DNA from: Clostridia bacterium
Lineage (GTDB): Bacteria > Bacillota > Clostridia > UMGS1840
DNA length: 48,220 nt
Reading direction: 5' to 3'
NCBI GenBank assembly: GCA_017468465.1
Contig: JAFUIN010000007.1
Span: 1 to 48,220, forward strand
Position numbers and translations under genes: made by a program. The notes under the pieces are model-generated. The model saw only the letters and a list, made by a program, of their open reading frames with translations. It had not been told where the DNA came from and did not search any database. Below are positions 23,112 to 32,104 of the stretch, one piece after another. Position 1 is the stretch's first letter. Each line of letters starts with the position of its first letter.

Positions 23112-24548
23112 TCAGCGTTTCCAGATTTTTCCGGAGAATAAAATCAGAATGGGGAAAATCTCCAATCTGCCAATAATCATAGCCAAAGTGAGAACCACCT
23201 TGGACAAAGAAGAAAAGCAAGCAAAATTGCGGGTGGGTCCCACCAAAGAAAGACCCGGTCCGATATTGCCGATGGTTGCCGCAACGGCGGTGAAATTAGT
23301 TGTAAAATCTAAATTATCCAGGCTGATGAGCAACAGCGATGCGGCAAAAACAAAGCAATACGCCATAAAAAACACACTGATTCCACGCAAGGTTTCGTGC
23401 TCTAAAGGGCGACCGTTTAATTTTACTTTGATGGTGCTTTTCGGATGCACCAAAACCCGCACCTCTTTGATAATGCTTTTTACAAGCACCAAAAGACGGG
23501 ATACCTTGATACCGCCGCCGGTGCTTCCTGCACAGGCACCCAAAAACATCAGCCCCAAAAGAATCATCTTGGAAAACTGAGGCCACAAATCAAAGTCGGT
23601 GGTAGAAAAACCGGTTGTGGTAATAATCGATGCAACCTGAAAGGCGCTGTAACGGATATTCTCCCAGATATTTGGAATCTGGGAAGAAACGTTTAGACAA
23701 ACAAGAAAAACACAAGCAAGAATTACGCCGATATAAGTACGAACCTCTTCCATTTTCAGTGCATTTTTGAAACGGCGCATCAAAATGCAGTAATAAAAGG
23801 TGAAATCCACACCAAAAATAATCATAAATATGGTAATCACCCACTGCACATAGGGAGAGTACGACGCAATGCTGGAATTCAAGACACCAAACCCACCGGT
23901 CCCCGCTGTGCCGAAGGATAACGTGAGAGACGAAAACCAGTCCAGCCCTCCGAGCTTCAACAAGCCAATCTGCAGCAAGGTGAGACCGAAATATATTGCA
24001 TATAAAATTTTTGCAGTAGTTTTAACATGAGGCACCAGCTTTCCAACCGAATGCCCCGGGCTTTCCGCACGAATGAGATGCAGATTGTCACCGCCGGACA
24101 AGGGAAGCAGCGCCACCAAAAAAACAATAACTCCCATCCCGCCAATCCAATGGGTAAAGCTGCGCCAGAACAAAAGGGATTTTGGCAACGCCTCCACATC
24201 AGTCAGAATGGAAGCTCCCGTCGTTGTAAAGCCGGAGGCAGTTTCAAACAGTGCATCCACAAAATTGGGAATATAACGAGACAAAAAAAACGGAATTGCA
24301 CCGAAAATACTCATTAAAATCCAACTCAGGGCAACAATGACAAACCCTTCCTTTGCAAACATATTCTTCTGCCGGGGGCGAATCAGCGTGAGGGGAATGC
24401 CTGCCAGAAAACAAATGGCCATGCAAATTAAAAACAGCCAGATATTTTGTTCTCCATATATTAGGGCACAAAGAAAGGGCAGCAGCATGCAAATGCCTTC
24501 CAGGCTGATAACCCAACCCAATACATGAGAAATCATTCTGTAATTCAT
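23112..24548 (-). CDS. trkH: TrkH/KtrB-family potassium transporter, membrane subunit
   Basis: Potassium uptake channel-like transporter of 478 residues with four membrane-pore-membrane repeats. The selectivity-filter loops are visible: SGFTTTGAS (105-113), FGTAGTGGFG (212-221), ITTTGFSTTDFD and AATIGNIGPGLS. It works with the cytoplasmic RCK subunit encoded 10 bp upstream (trkA). Length is normal for TrkH. Confidence 0.93.
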   Translation of the reverse strand: MNYRMISHVLGWVISLEGICMLLPFLCALIYGEQNIWLFLICMAICFLAGIPLTLIRPRQKNMFAKEGFVIVALSWILMSIFGAIPFFLSRYIPNFVDALFETASGFTTTGASILTDVEALPKSLLFWRSFTHWIGGMGVIVFLVALLPLSGGDNLHLIRAESPGHSVGKLVPHVKTTAKILYAIYFGLTLLQIGLLKLGGLDWFSSLTLSFGTAGTGGFGVLNSSIASYSPYVQWVITIFMIIFGVDFTFYYCILMRRFKNALKMEEVRTYIGVILACVFLVCLNVSSQIPNIWENIRYSAFQVASIITTTGFSTTDFDLWPQFSKMILLGLMFLGACAGSTGGGIKVSRLLVLVKSIIKEVRVLVHPKSTIKVKLNGRPLEHETLRGISVFFMAYCFVFAASLLLISLDNLDFTTNFTAVAATIGNIGPGLSLVGPTRNFACFSSLSKVVLTLAMIIGRLEIFPILILFSGKIWKR

Positions 24549-24558
24549 AGTGTTTCCT

Positions 24559-25917
24559 CTATTCCATAATGTCCTTGATATCGGTAAAGCCTTTGTGCGT
24601 GGTAACGATAATCACCGTGTCTCCGGGTAGAATGATATCTTTCCCGCGGGGAGTGATGATGGTGCCGTCACGGTTGATGCAGGCAATTAAGATACCGCTT
24701 TTTAAGGACAGGCTTTCAATGGTCTGATTGGCAATGGGTGCATTCTTTTTGATGTTGAATTCCAATGCTTCTGCCTTGCCGTCTAAAATATCGTGCATGG
24801 TTTCAATATTACTGCCGATGGAGTTGTTTTTTGCACGGACAAACCGAAGAATGTATTCTGCTGTGATATCTTTGGGGTAAATGATGGTGTCCAACCCCAG
24901 ATTGCTGATAACCTCATCGTAGGTAATGCGGTTGATTTTTGTGATAATTTTCCCTTGATTCATGGTTTTTGCATAGAGAGAAAGCATCACGTTTTCTTCA
25001 TCCATATTGGTAAGCGCCACAAAGGATTCTGTGGTTTCAATGCCTTCTTCCAACAACAAACGGTTTTCGGTGCCGTCGCCGTTAATGATGGTAGCTTTGG
25101 GCAATAAACTGCACAGCTCCTCGCATCGGTCTGTATTTTGTTCGATGATTTTTACGTCGATGCCTGCACGGATTAAAAGAGTGGCAAGATAAACTGCGGT
25201 TTTTCCGCCTCCTACAATCATCGTGTCTTTTACTTTGTTGGTTTTTAAGCCAACCTTTTTGATAAAATGCGTGGCGTCCTTAATGGTTCCTACAATGCTG
25301 ATGTAGTCATCCTGCCGAAGCACAAAATCACCGCCGGGAATAAACGCATCGTCCCCGCGCTCTACACCGCATATCAAAATGTCGCAGCTTAATTTTTGAG
25401 AAATATCTGCTACCTGTATATTGCAAAGAGGAGAATCCTTCTGAATCTTGAATTTTAAGATTTCCACTCTGCCCTTGGCAAAGGTGTCAATCTGAATGGC
25501 AGACGGAAACCGAAGCAATCTTGCAATTTCCTGCGCTGCTGTAAATTCGGGGTTAATGACCATTGCAAGCCCCAAATCCTCCTGAAACAGCTGCACCTCT
25601 TTTTTATATTCCGGATTTCTGACACGGGCAATGGTGTTGCAGCCGCTCAACTTGCGGGCAATCATACAAGTGAGCAGATTCAGCTCGTCAGACCCTGTAA
25701 CCGCAATTAAAATATCGGTTTTCCCGATGCCGGCTTCGGTAAGAATCTCTAAAGATGCACCGCTTCCGGAAACGCCCATTACGTCATAAGAATTGACAAC
25801 ATCTTCCAATATATTTCTGCGCAGGTCAACCACCGTGATGCTATGCTCTTCTTCACGGCTCAGGCGTTCCACCAGCTTCTGGCCAACCTTGCCCAGACCA
25901 ACAATAATAATATTCAT
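24559..25917 (-). CDS. trkA: Trk potassium uptake regulatory subunit (RCK protein)
   Basis: Cytoplasmic gating subunit of 452 residues with two tandem RCK_N-RCK_C pairs. The first Rossmann motif is VGLGKVGQKLVERL (6-19), the second MIVGGGKTAVYLATLLI near residue 233; each RCK_C domain follows. It binds NAD(H) or nucleotides and gates TrkH. It is the first gene of the trkA-trkH-rodA unit. Confidence 0.94.
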   Translation of the reverse strand: MNIIIVGLGKVGQKLVERLSREEEHSITVVDLRRNILEDVVNSYDVMGVSGSGASLEILTEAGIGKTDILIAVTGSDELNLLTCMIARKLSGCNTIARVRNPEYKKEVQLFQEDLGLAMVINPEFTAAQEIARLLRFPSAIQIDTFAKGRVEILKFKIQKDSPLCNIQVADISQKLSCDILICGVERGDDAFIPGGDFVLRQDDYISIVGTIKDATHFIKKVGLKTNKVKDTMIVGGGKTAVYLATLLIRAGIDVKIIEQNTDRCEELCSLLPKATIINGDGTENRLLLEEGIETTESFVALTNMDEENVMLSLYAKTMNQGKIITKINRITYDEVISNLGLDTIIYPKDITAEYILRFVRAKNNSIGSNIETMHDILDGKAEALEFNIKKNAPIANQTIESLSLKSGILIACINRDGTIITPRGKDIILPGDTVIIVTTHKGFTDIKDIME

Positions 25918-25967
25918 AAAAAAACTCCCGTTTATTTCAAACGATTCTCTTGGTATCTTTTGCCGAT

Positions 25968-25996
25968 ATTATAACAAATATTTTTCCCAAAGTCAA
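25968..25996 (-). promoter_or_regulatory. trkA operon promoter
   Basis: Minus-strand TTGACT (25991-25996), 17 bp, TATAAT (25968-25973). The leader of about 45 nt is too short for the c-di-AMP riboswitch often found before potassium genes. Confidence 0.82.
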
Positions 25997-26084
25997 TAAA
26001 ATATGCAAAAGAATCTGCCCCGCCTGAAAACATCCCTTCGTTTCCAAAAAAAGGTTACATTCTCGTTACAATTCGGCAAAAGAA

Positions 26085-26113
26085 TTGCATTCAATTTTCA
26101 TCTTTGATATAAT
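26085..26113 (+). promoter_or_regulatory. deacetylase operon promoter
   Basis: TTGCAT (26085-26090), 17 bp, TATAAT (26108-26113), divergent from the trkA promoter. Confidence 0.75.
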
Positions 26114-26163
26114 AAAATTGATATATTATAGAAATCCTTGTCCCATTTTGTGAGGAAATACAA

Positions 26164-27711
26164 ATGAAAAAGATTCTTGTTTTATGTCTGACGGCAATGC
26201 TTTTTATAACCCCTGTCTTTGCCGAAGAAATCAAACAATTTGCATATTATGAAAACGCTTATCCCCACTGTGCCGTGTATGAAGTTACCAATCAGGAAAC
26301 CGGCACGGTTTCCTACCAAGTAAACACGCAGGAAAAAGCTCCGTGGGACTCTCGGTTTATGCCTTACCGCTGGGAAACAAAATATCCTTATTTTATCTGG
26401 GAAAAACGGTTCACCAATCTGCCGGACGCCGGTTGGGTGGAGCAGAATGTGTATCCCCAGATGAATGTCACCGAGAACGATATTTTCCGTCTCGGTATGC
26501 TGGAGCCGGTGGAAAAGCATTATCAGCCCTTTGGCTATTACGGCATCCGCATTGTGGGAGAAAACCGTGTGGCAGACGGGAAGAAAGCCTTTGCCACCTA
26601 TCCCGGAAAAATCCCTGTTCCCGATTGGGATTTGCTGACGCCCGAAAATCTTTCCAGAATGGACAGCACCGGCAAATATCTGGTATCCGATGAACAGATT
26701 GCCGCTCAATTTCCGCTGTTTGATTCGGCATATCTTACCGGCAGAAATTATGCAAAAGGTACCACACTTACCATAGATGCTGCACAGGAAATTATGGACG
26801 GTGCCGACCCCGGGCGCTTTGACCCATCGGTGCTTCAGCCTTCTTGGAAAGAGCGGTCGGTAAGCTGGCAACTGCGCAGTGAAAACGAACCTCCCTACCG
26901 TCAGTATGAAGTGCTTTGTCTGGACAGTATCCTCTTAGACGGTCGAAAAGAAAACGGTGTCATTCTTCCGAATATCTACCGCTATAACGGAAAATACGGC
27001 GAAGTTGCCGAGACGGTTTCTACCTATCGTTCTGCCCGGATTTATGTCTTTACCTATCACTGGATTTCCGAAGACCCCTTGAATTGGGGGGATTATACCA
27101 TCACCAAAAAACAGTTCCGTGATGATATCCGCTATCTGTATGAAAATGGCTTCCACTTTACAACGATGAGCGAATTATACCAAATGAATGGCACCTATCC
27201 TGCAGAAAAAATTGCTCTCATTACCTTTGATGACGGCTACGCCTCCTGCTACACGGAAGCACTGCCCGTTTTGGAGCAGTATGGTGCAAAAGCCACCATG
27301 TTTGTTGTGGGTTCTTATCTGGACACCCAGGACTATCTCACCAAAGACCAGCTTCTGAAGCTGTCTGAAAGTCCGCTTGTGGAAATCGGGAACCATTCCT
27401 ATGAAATCCATAATCTGCCCAAAGAGGACGTGTTAGCCTTGTATCGGAAGGATGTGGACACTGCCCTTGCAGACTATTACCAAAACGAAGAGCTCATTTA
27501 CCAGATTACCAGTAAAAGACCGACTGCACTTTCGTTTCCCTATGGTGCCTACACCAAAAATCTGGAGCGTTTCTTAAAAGAACACGGCTACGAAATCACC
27601 GTTTCAACTTATGCGGCAAACAATCACAACACAAAGCTGAAGGCGCCGCTGAACCGATTGAACCGTTCCTATTATACCACCCCTGAAATGCTGATTCAGG
27701 AATTTCAATGA
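26164..27711 (+). CDS. secreted polysaccharide deacetylase (NodB domain) with novel N-terminal region
   Basis: Protein of 515 residues with a signal peptide (1-20, cleavage after VFA). Residues about 21-290 have no recognised domain and are rich in Tyr/Trp/Pro. The C-terminal NodB domain (about 293-510) has TFDDGY (354-359, Asp356 and Asp357), the metal histidines in NHSYEIH (His411 and His416; the usual HxxxxH) and LSFPYGAY. It should remove N- or O-acetyl groups from cell-wall glycan or an exopolysaccharide outside the cell. It heads a unit with an M20 amidohydrolase 22 bp downstream. Confidence 0.88.
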   Translation: MKKILVLCLTAMLFITPVFAEEIKQFAYYENAYPHCAVYEVTNQETGTVSYQVNTQEKAPWDSRFMPYRWETKYPYFIWEKRFTNLPDAGWVEQNVYPQMNVTENDIFRLGMLEPVEKHYQPFGYYGIRIVGENRVADGKKAFATYPGKIPVPDWDLLTPENLSRMDSTGKYLVSDEQIAAQFPLFDSAYLTGRNYAKGTTLTIDAAQEIMDGADPGRFDPSVLQPSWKERSVSWQLRSENEPPYRQYEVLCLDSILLDGRKENGVILPNIYRYNGKYGEVAETVSTYRSARIYVFTYHWISEDPLNWGDYTITKKQFRDDIRYLYENGFHFTTMSELYQMNGTYPAEKIALITFDDGYASCYTEALPVLEQYGAKATMFVVGSYLDTQDYLTKDQLLKLSESPLVEIGNHSYEIHNLPKEDVLALYRKDVDTALADYYQNEELIYQITSKRPTALSFPYGAYTKNLERFLKEHGYEITVSTYAANNHNTKLKAPLNRLNRSYYTTPEMLIQEFQ

Positions 27712-27733
27712 TCCGTAAGAGAGGTGTTTTGCA

Positions 27734-28888
27734 ATGGAGCTTTTTACAAAAGAAGCATATTGCTCCTACGAAAAAGAAGTAATAACGCTACGCCGGATGT
27801 TCCATCAGATTCCGGAAATCTGTTACCGGGAAGAAAAAACTGCTGAAAAAATCACCGAGCTGTTAAAAAGCTATGGCATCACCCGTGTAGAGCGGATGTT
27901 TGGGACCGGTGTTGTGGCAATATTAGGAGACGAAACAAAAGAATGTATCGCCTTTCGGATGGATATTGACGGCTTACCGGTAACCGAAAAAAACGACGTG
28001 CCTTACCGTTCCTGTCACCAGGGAATGATGCACGCCTGCGGTCACGATGCCCATATCGCCATCTTGTTAATGACAGCTAAAATCCTGAAAGAAAAGGAAC
28101 ATGATCTTCCCTGTTGTGTGAAGCTGATTTTTGAACCGGGAGAAGAAGGAGACGGCGGAGCTCTTCCCATGATTGAAGAAGGAGTGCTGAAAAGCCCTGA
28201 GGTTACAAAGGTTTTTGGCTCCCACGTATGGCCCAAGGTGCCGTTGGGTGTGCTGGAATATGTACCGGAGACTTGTTTTGCCGGCTGTGACCGGTTTGAT
28301 TTGAACATTTCGGGTAAGGGCGGTCACGGTGCTATGCCAAAAGAGGCAAAGGAACCCCTTGCTCCTATGGCAGAATGGATTCTGGGCTTAAAAGCTATTG
28401 GAAAATCCGAAAAAAACGCTGTGATTTCTGCTTGTGCCTGTCAGGCAGATGGCTACTATAATGTGTTTCCCGACGAAGCCAACGTGAAAGGAACCATCCG
28501 CACCTTAAATGAAGCACAAAGAACAAGAATTTTTCACAAAATTGAAAAGCTCACAAAAAAATGCAATAAAAAATGGGGAATCCCCTTTACCTTTTCTCCG
28601 GTAACTGAATATCCCCCCTGTCAAAATGATGCTGCTGCTTTGGAAGAAGCAGTAAACGCCTGCATCAAAACTGTTGGGAAACATAGTGTAAGAAAAGGGG
28701 TCTCCACCTATGCGGCAGAAGACTTTGCCTTTTTTGCAAAGGAATGCCCGTCAGCCCATATCCGTATTGGCTGCACCGACTCTGCCGAAACAGGCTATCC
28801 CTTGCATAACCCCAAGTTTCAGATTGCCGAAGCCTGCCTGATGTATGGAGTGGAGCTGTTTTGTAACATTGCTTTTTTCCACCGGTAA
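27734..28888 (+). CDS. M20-family metal-dependent amidohydrolase
   Basis: N-acyl-L-amino acid amidohydrolase/carboxypeptidase type of 384 residues. Metal ligands: MHACGHDAH (99-107, Cys102, His104), FEPGEEGDGG (134-142, catalytic Glu137/Glu138) and later the conserved His region HVWPKVPLG. The dimerisation lid domain starts at SGKGGHGAMP. It probably deacylates N-acetyl amino acids or related conjugates in the cytoplasm. No signal peptide. It follows the deacetylase gene, though a shared pathway is not evident. Confidence 0.9.
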   Translation: MELFTKEAYCSYEKEVITLRRMFHQIPEICYREEKTAEKITELLKSYGITRVERMFGTGVVAILGDETKECIAFRMDIDGLPVTEKNDVPYRSCHQGMMHACGHDAHIAILLMTAKILKEKEHDLPCCVKLIFEPGEEGDGGALPMIEEGVLKSPEVTKVFGSHVWPKVPLGVLEYVPETCFAGCDRFDLNISGKGGHGAMPKEAKEPLAPMAEWILGLKAIGKSEKNAVISACACQADGYYNVFPDEANVKGTIRTLNEAQRTRIFHKIEKLTKKCNKKWGIPFTFSPVTEYPPCQNDAAALEEAVNACIKTVGKHSVRKGVSTYAAEDFAFFAKECPSAHIRIGCTDSAETGYPLHNPKFQIAEACLMYGVELFCNIAFFHR

Positions 28889-28910
28889 CAAAAAATATAA
28901 TGAAGCAAAA

Positions 28911-28938
28911 AACTGCCTTATATTGAGGCAGTTTTTTT
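28911..28938 (+). terminator. terminator of the deacetylase-amidohydrolase unit
   Basis: AACTGCCT (28911-28918), 7-nt loop, AGGCAGTT (28926-28933), then TTTTT. Confidence 0.85.
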
Positions 28939-28939
28939 C

Positions 28940-29102
28940 TGTGGAAAACCGGTTTTTCAAAGAGTGCAACATTCCCAACACTTTTCCTGACTTTTCCACA
29001 ATTTTGCACACGAATTTCTCGCAATTCCACAATAGTTTTTTCAGTTTTCCCCAAAAAATGTGGATAACTTGCCAAAATCAGTTTTTTGGATACTGTGGAC
29101 AC
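28940..29102. promoter_or_regulatory. cluster of DnaA-box-like 9-mers
   Basis: TTATCCACA on the minus strand (29059-29067, exact consensus), TTTTCCACA on the minus (28940-28948) and plus strand (28992-29000), AATTCCACA (29023-29031) and GTGTCCACA on the minus strand (29094-29102); TTTTGCACA at 29002-29010 is weaker. The 226-bp gap has no gene. It may titrate DnaA or mark a DnaA-regulated site. Confidence 0.5.
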
Positions 29103-29114
29103 TTGTCCTTAAAA

Positions 29115-29711
29115 TCAGCTTGAAATCCGGTCTCCGGTGCGGATATTTTTGGGAGAAATAATGAGTCTTTCATTGGGAAAAACGCCACTTAAAATTTCTC
29201 TGCCTTTCCCTGCCTTCAGTTTGCCTGTTTCCACGTTCCGAAGCACTGCATAACCGTTTACTTCCACAAAAACGGCATCTTTTCCCCGTTCATCTGTTAT
29301 AATACATTCCGGCGGCACAAAAATTAAATCCCGACGAAGCTCTCCATAGAGTGTGGCTGTGGCAGAAAGTGTATCGGGAGGCGGAGAGACCACCGAAACC
29401 GTTGCCAACGCCACATCTTCAAAGGCAGGCTCCAGACGGTATAAGTATCCGTCTAACCGGGTGTTGCCCACCGTTACCACCACGGAAGAATTTTCATCAA
29501 TGCCACGGTCGATAGGAACGGCTCCCGTGATAAAGGAAAGCCCGTTCTCTTGCAAAATGGGCGCGGAAAATTCTGTTTTTTCCTGAAAATCGGTGAGAGA
29601 AACGGTGTGAAACTCCACTCGATGAAACCGGTCGTTATAAAGATAATCAAACACCATTGCACCCAAAATCAACAGGGCACATACAAAGGAAAACCATACC
29701 ACTTTTTTCAT
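29115..29711 (-). CDS. membrane-anchored HlyD/MFP adaptor-like protein
   Basis: Protein of 198 residues with one N-terminal membrane segment (about 4-23) and an extracytoplasmic beta-rich part. The C-terminal 70 residues (VFVEVNGYAVLRNVETGKLKAG... ending NIRTGDRISS) look like the membrane-proximal barrel of HlyD/RND periplasmic adaptors, but the lipoyl and hairpin domains are short or missing. ATG 29711 is preferred to a start at 29858, because GAGGTG precedes it and the signal-anchor begins there. Function unknown; no transporter partner adjoins it. Confidence 0.65.
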   Translation of the reverse strand: MKKVVWFSFVCALLILGAMVFDYLYNDRFHRVEFHTVSLTDFQEKTEFSAPILQENGLSFITGAVPIDRGIDENSSVVVTVGNTRLDGYLYRLEPAFEDVALATVSVVSPPPDTLSATATLYGELRRDLIFVPPECIITDERGKDAVFVEVNGYAVLRNVETGKLKAGKGREILSGVFPNERLIISPKNIRTGDRISS

Positions 29712-29720
29712 AAAAAAACA

Positions 29721-29744
29721 CCTCGTAATATTCTTGTTACGAGG
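29721..29744 (-). promoter_or_regulatory. hairpin covering the ribosome site of the adaptor-like gene
   Basis: Minus-strand CCTCGTAA-caagaata-TTACGAGG, 8 bp perfect, followed by TGTTTTTTT and the ATG. The 3' arm contains the GAGG ribosome site, so it can act as a translation block or a transcription attenuator. Confidence 0.55.
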
Positions 29745-30026
29745 GTTGCCAAAATTTTCCTGATTTATTCTGTTTTCATTCCTCCGACAAAGGAAATGCA
29801 GCAAAACAGCTTCAAAAGGCTTGCTGTTATCCATTTGCTGCACTTTAATTTTTTGCATCTTAAGAGATGAAAACAGCGAAGAATTTCTTTACAGGATATG
29901 AAATGATGGAAAAATCCTCTTGGATTTCTGCCCCCCTTCCGACAAGGATGGACAAAAAGATTTCTCAATCCATTGCTCTTCTGAAAGACATAAAAAATGG
30001 CAAGGTGATGTTGATTCACTTTGCCA
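29745..30026. other. intergenic region with long imperfect hairpin
   Basis: No gene supported. GCAGCAAAACAGC (29798-29810) pairs with GCTGT (29823-29827) plus TTTGCTGC (29834-29841) to form a bulged stem. No clear promoter for the downstream adaptor-like gene was found. Confidence 0.45.
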
Positions 30027-30887
30027 TTACGTCTGCCTTTGTAAATAAAGCACCGAACATAACACCATCAGAATTCCCGCTCCGCCGCTTACGGTAATGG
30101 TTTCGCCCAACAAAAAGCCGCAGACTGCCGCTACTACAGGCTCTACGGTTGCTAAAACCGATGCTTTTGCAGGAGGGGTATTTTCCAGCCCTTTGGTGTA
30201 GCAATAATAGGCTCCTGCTCCTGTTGTGATGCCGTACAGCACGAGAACCCATACACTTTTGGGTGCTTGCGACAGGGTGTGTATCATCTCCGTGGGCTGA
30301 CACAAAAAGGTTGCACCCACCGATGCGACAATGAATGTGTAAGTAATCACCGTTAGGGTGTCATACTTTTTCAGTGCAAATTTTGCAAACACAGAATAGA
30401 GCGCATAGCCAAACCCTGCGCCCAATCCCCAAAGAAGCCCAATGGGAGAAAGCTGCACGCTCCGGTCTGCTGCTCCCGATACCAACACACAACCCAAAAA
30501 GGCAAACATCAGCGCAAAAAGCTTATGCTTCGTGACTTTTTCCCGAAAGAAAATGGCAGACATCCCCATCACAAAAAAGGGTGCGGTGTATAACAGAATT
30601 GCCGCTACCGAAAGGGAGGCATATTCCATGGTTTTGAAATAGCAAGTGTTAAAAAACACAAAGCTAAGTAACCCTGTCCCCAAAAACAAGGGGAAATCTT
30701 TGAAACGAATCTTTAATTTTTGAGGTTGGGTGAAAAGAAGAATCAGCACCAACCCCACAACCGTGATATAAGAGCGGAGAGCAACCAACTGCATCGCAGT
30801 AAAGCCGAGCGGGGTAAGATATCGCACAAACAGCCCGATGATGCCCCAAAGCACTCCCCCTGCAAGAATAAGTAACGATGATTTCAT
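30027..30887 (-). CDS. EamA/DMT-superfamily transporter
   Basis: Ten-helix inner-membrane transporter of 286 residues made of two EamA repeats (about 5-135 and 148-280). Typical features are the N-terminal LLILAGGVLWGIIGLFVRYL and the second-repeat GLLWGLGAGFGYALYSVFAKFAL. These carry amino acids, metabolites or drugs out of or into the cell; substrate unknown. It begins 8 bp after the potD stop, so it is probably the last gene of the polyamine operon and might export a related solute. Confidence 0.85.
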   Translation of the reverse strand: MKSSLLILAGGVLWGIIGLFVRYLTPLGFTAMQLVALRSYITVVGLVLILLFTQPQKLKIRFKDFPLFLGTGLLSFVFFNTCYFKTMEYASLSVAAILLYTAPFFVMGMSAIFFREKVTKHKLFALMFAFLGCVLVSGAADRSVQLSPIGLLWGLGAGFGYALYSVFAKFALKKYDTLTVITYTFIVASVGATFLCQPTEMIHTLSQAPKSVWVLVLYGITTGAGAYYCYTKGLENTPPAKASVLATVEPVVAAVCGFLLGETITVSGGAGILMVLCSVLYLQRQT

Positions 30888-30895
30888 AACGAATC

Positions 30896-32104
30896 CTAAT
30901 AATTGTTTCTGTATTTTTTCAAAAGGAAATTAAATAAAAACAACAGCAGCAATGCTCCAACGATGATCCCTGCGGTAATGTAAATCCAGGGTTCCACTGC
31001 GTTTTCAATTTTCAAGGTTTCCCATAAGCTGTTCTGTAAAGATAAGGTTTCGGGTGCCAGGCTTTCGAAATATTCGGTTGGAATGTCCATATCCTCAGCA
31101 TATAAAATTTCCATTACATCTTCGTGCCAGTCCTGCATATAGGCGATGTATTCTTCATCCTCACGAACCAATTTATGAGGAGACGCATAGCCGATATATT
31201 CAGCATTGGCAATGGCAATATCCTTTTCCAGCATAAAGTTGATGTAGCACTCTGCAAGCTCCTTGTTTTTGGTGCAGGAGGGAACACACATAGCATCCAC
31301 AAATACGTTGGTCCCTTCTTCGGGATAGTAAAAGCCAAGTAAATCGTTGGAATCGTACATGGTCATATAATCCCCTGCATAGTAGGGAGCAATGGCTGCC
31401 GAGCCGTTTTTCATTTTATTGAAAATTTCGTCCATGACATAGCTCTGAATCAAGGGCTTTTGCGTTTTCAGATTTTCTGCTGCCTTGTGCCACACTGCTT
31501 CATCGGTGGAATTGACGCTATCCCCCGCCCAGTAAATTGCGGTTCCGAAGGCGTCACGGGGATTGTTAAACTGCAAAATCTGCCCCTTATATTTTTCGTT
31601 CCACAGCAAATCCCAGCTTCCCAAATCTTCTTCATCAACCATTTCGGAATTGTAGATAATGCCCACCATTCCGCAGGTGTAGGGAACAGAATAGGTATTC
31701 TCGGGGTCATAAAACAGATTCTTAAACGTATCATCAATATACTGATAGTTGGGGATATTGGAAAAATCCAGCGGAGAGAGCATATCCTCCGCTATCATTT
31801 TTTCAATCATATATTCTGAGGGGATCACAACATCATAAGTGGCAGAGCCGCTTTTTAATTTGTTATACATATCCTCATTGCTGGCATAGGTGGTGTAATT
31901 CACCAAAACATCCAAGCCAAGCTCGTCGCGACAATAAGCTTCAAATTCTGCATTGACATCTAACGAATCTTCACTGCCGTCGGAGATATATTCGCCCCAG
32001 TTATACACATTTAAGGTAAGCGTTTTTGTTTCAGTTGCACAGCCTCCCAAGGAGAAAACCACAAACACTGCCAGACAGATAAGCAAAAGATATCTTTTTA
32101 TCAC
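30896..32104 (-). CDS. potD: spermidine/putrescine-binding lipoprotein with C-terminal membrane segment
   Basis: Solute-binding protein of 402 residues of the polyamine ABC importer. Lipobox SLGGC with Cys22; mature domain begins NVYNWGEYI, the hallmark of PotD/PotF. GTG start overlaps the potC stop by 4 nt. Unusually, the last 30 residues form a hydrophobic helix (about 375-394, IYITAGIIVGALLLLFLFN) with a basic tail KKYRNN, so the protein would be anchored at both ends. That is not part of the standard family. Confidence 0.92.
   Translation of the reverse strand: MIKRYLLLICLAVFVVFSLGGCATETKTLTLNVYNWGEYISDGSEDSLDVNAEFEAYCRDELGLDVLVNYTTYASNEDMYNKLKSGSATYDVVIPSEYMIEKMIAEDMLSPLDFSNIPNYQYIDDTFKNLFYDPENTYSVPYTCGMVGIIYNSEMVDEEDLGSWDLLWNEKYKGQILQFNNPRDAFGTAIYWAGDSVNSTDEAVWHKAAENLKTQKPLIQSYVMDEIFNKMKNGSAAIAPYYAGDYMTMYDSNDLLGFYYPEEGTNVFVDAMCVPSCTKNKELAECYINFMLEKDIAIANAEYIGYASPHKLVREDEEYIAYMQDWHEDVMEILYAEDMDIPTEYFESLAPETLSLQNSLWETLKIENAVEPWIYITAGIIVGALLLLFLFNFLLKKYRNNY

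Noticed and set aside
28940-29102. Chromosomal oriC
   Set aside because: Although DnaA boxes cluster here, there is no dnaA, dnaN or rpmH, and gene orientation does not switch from leftward to rightward at this point.
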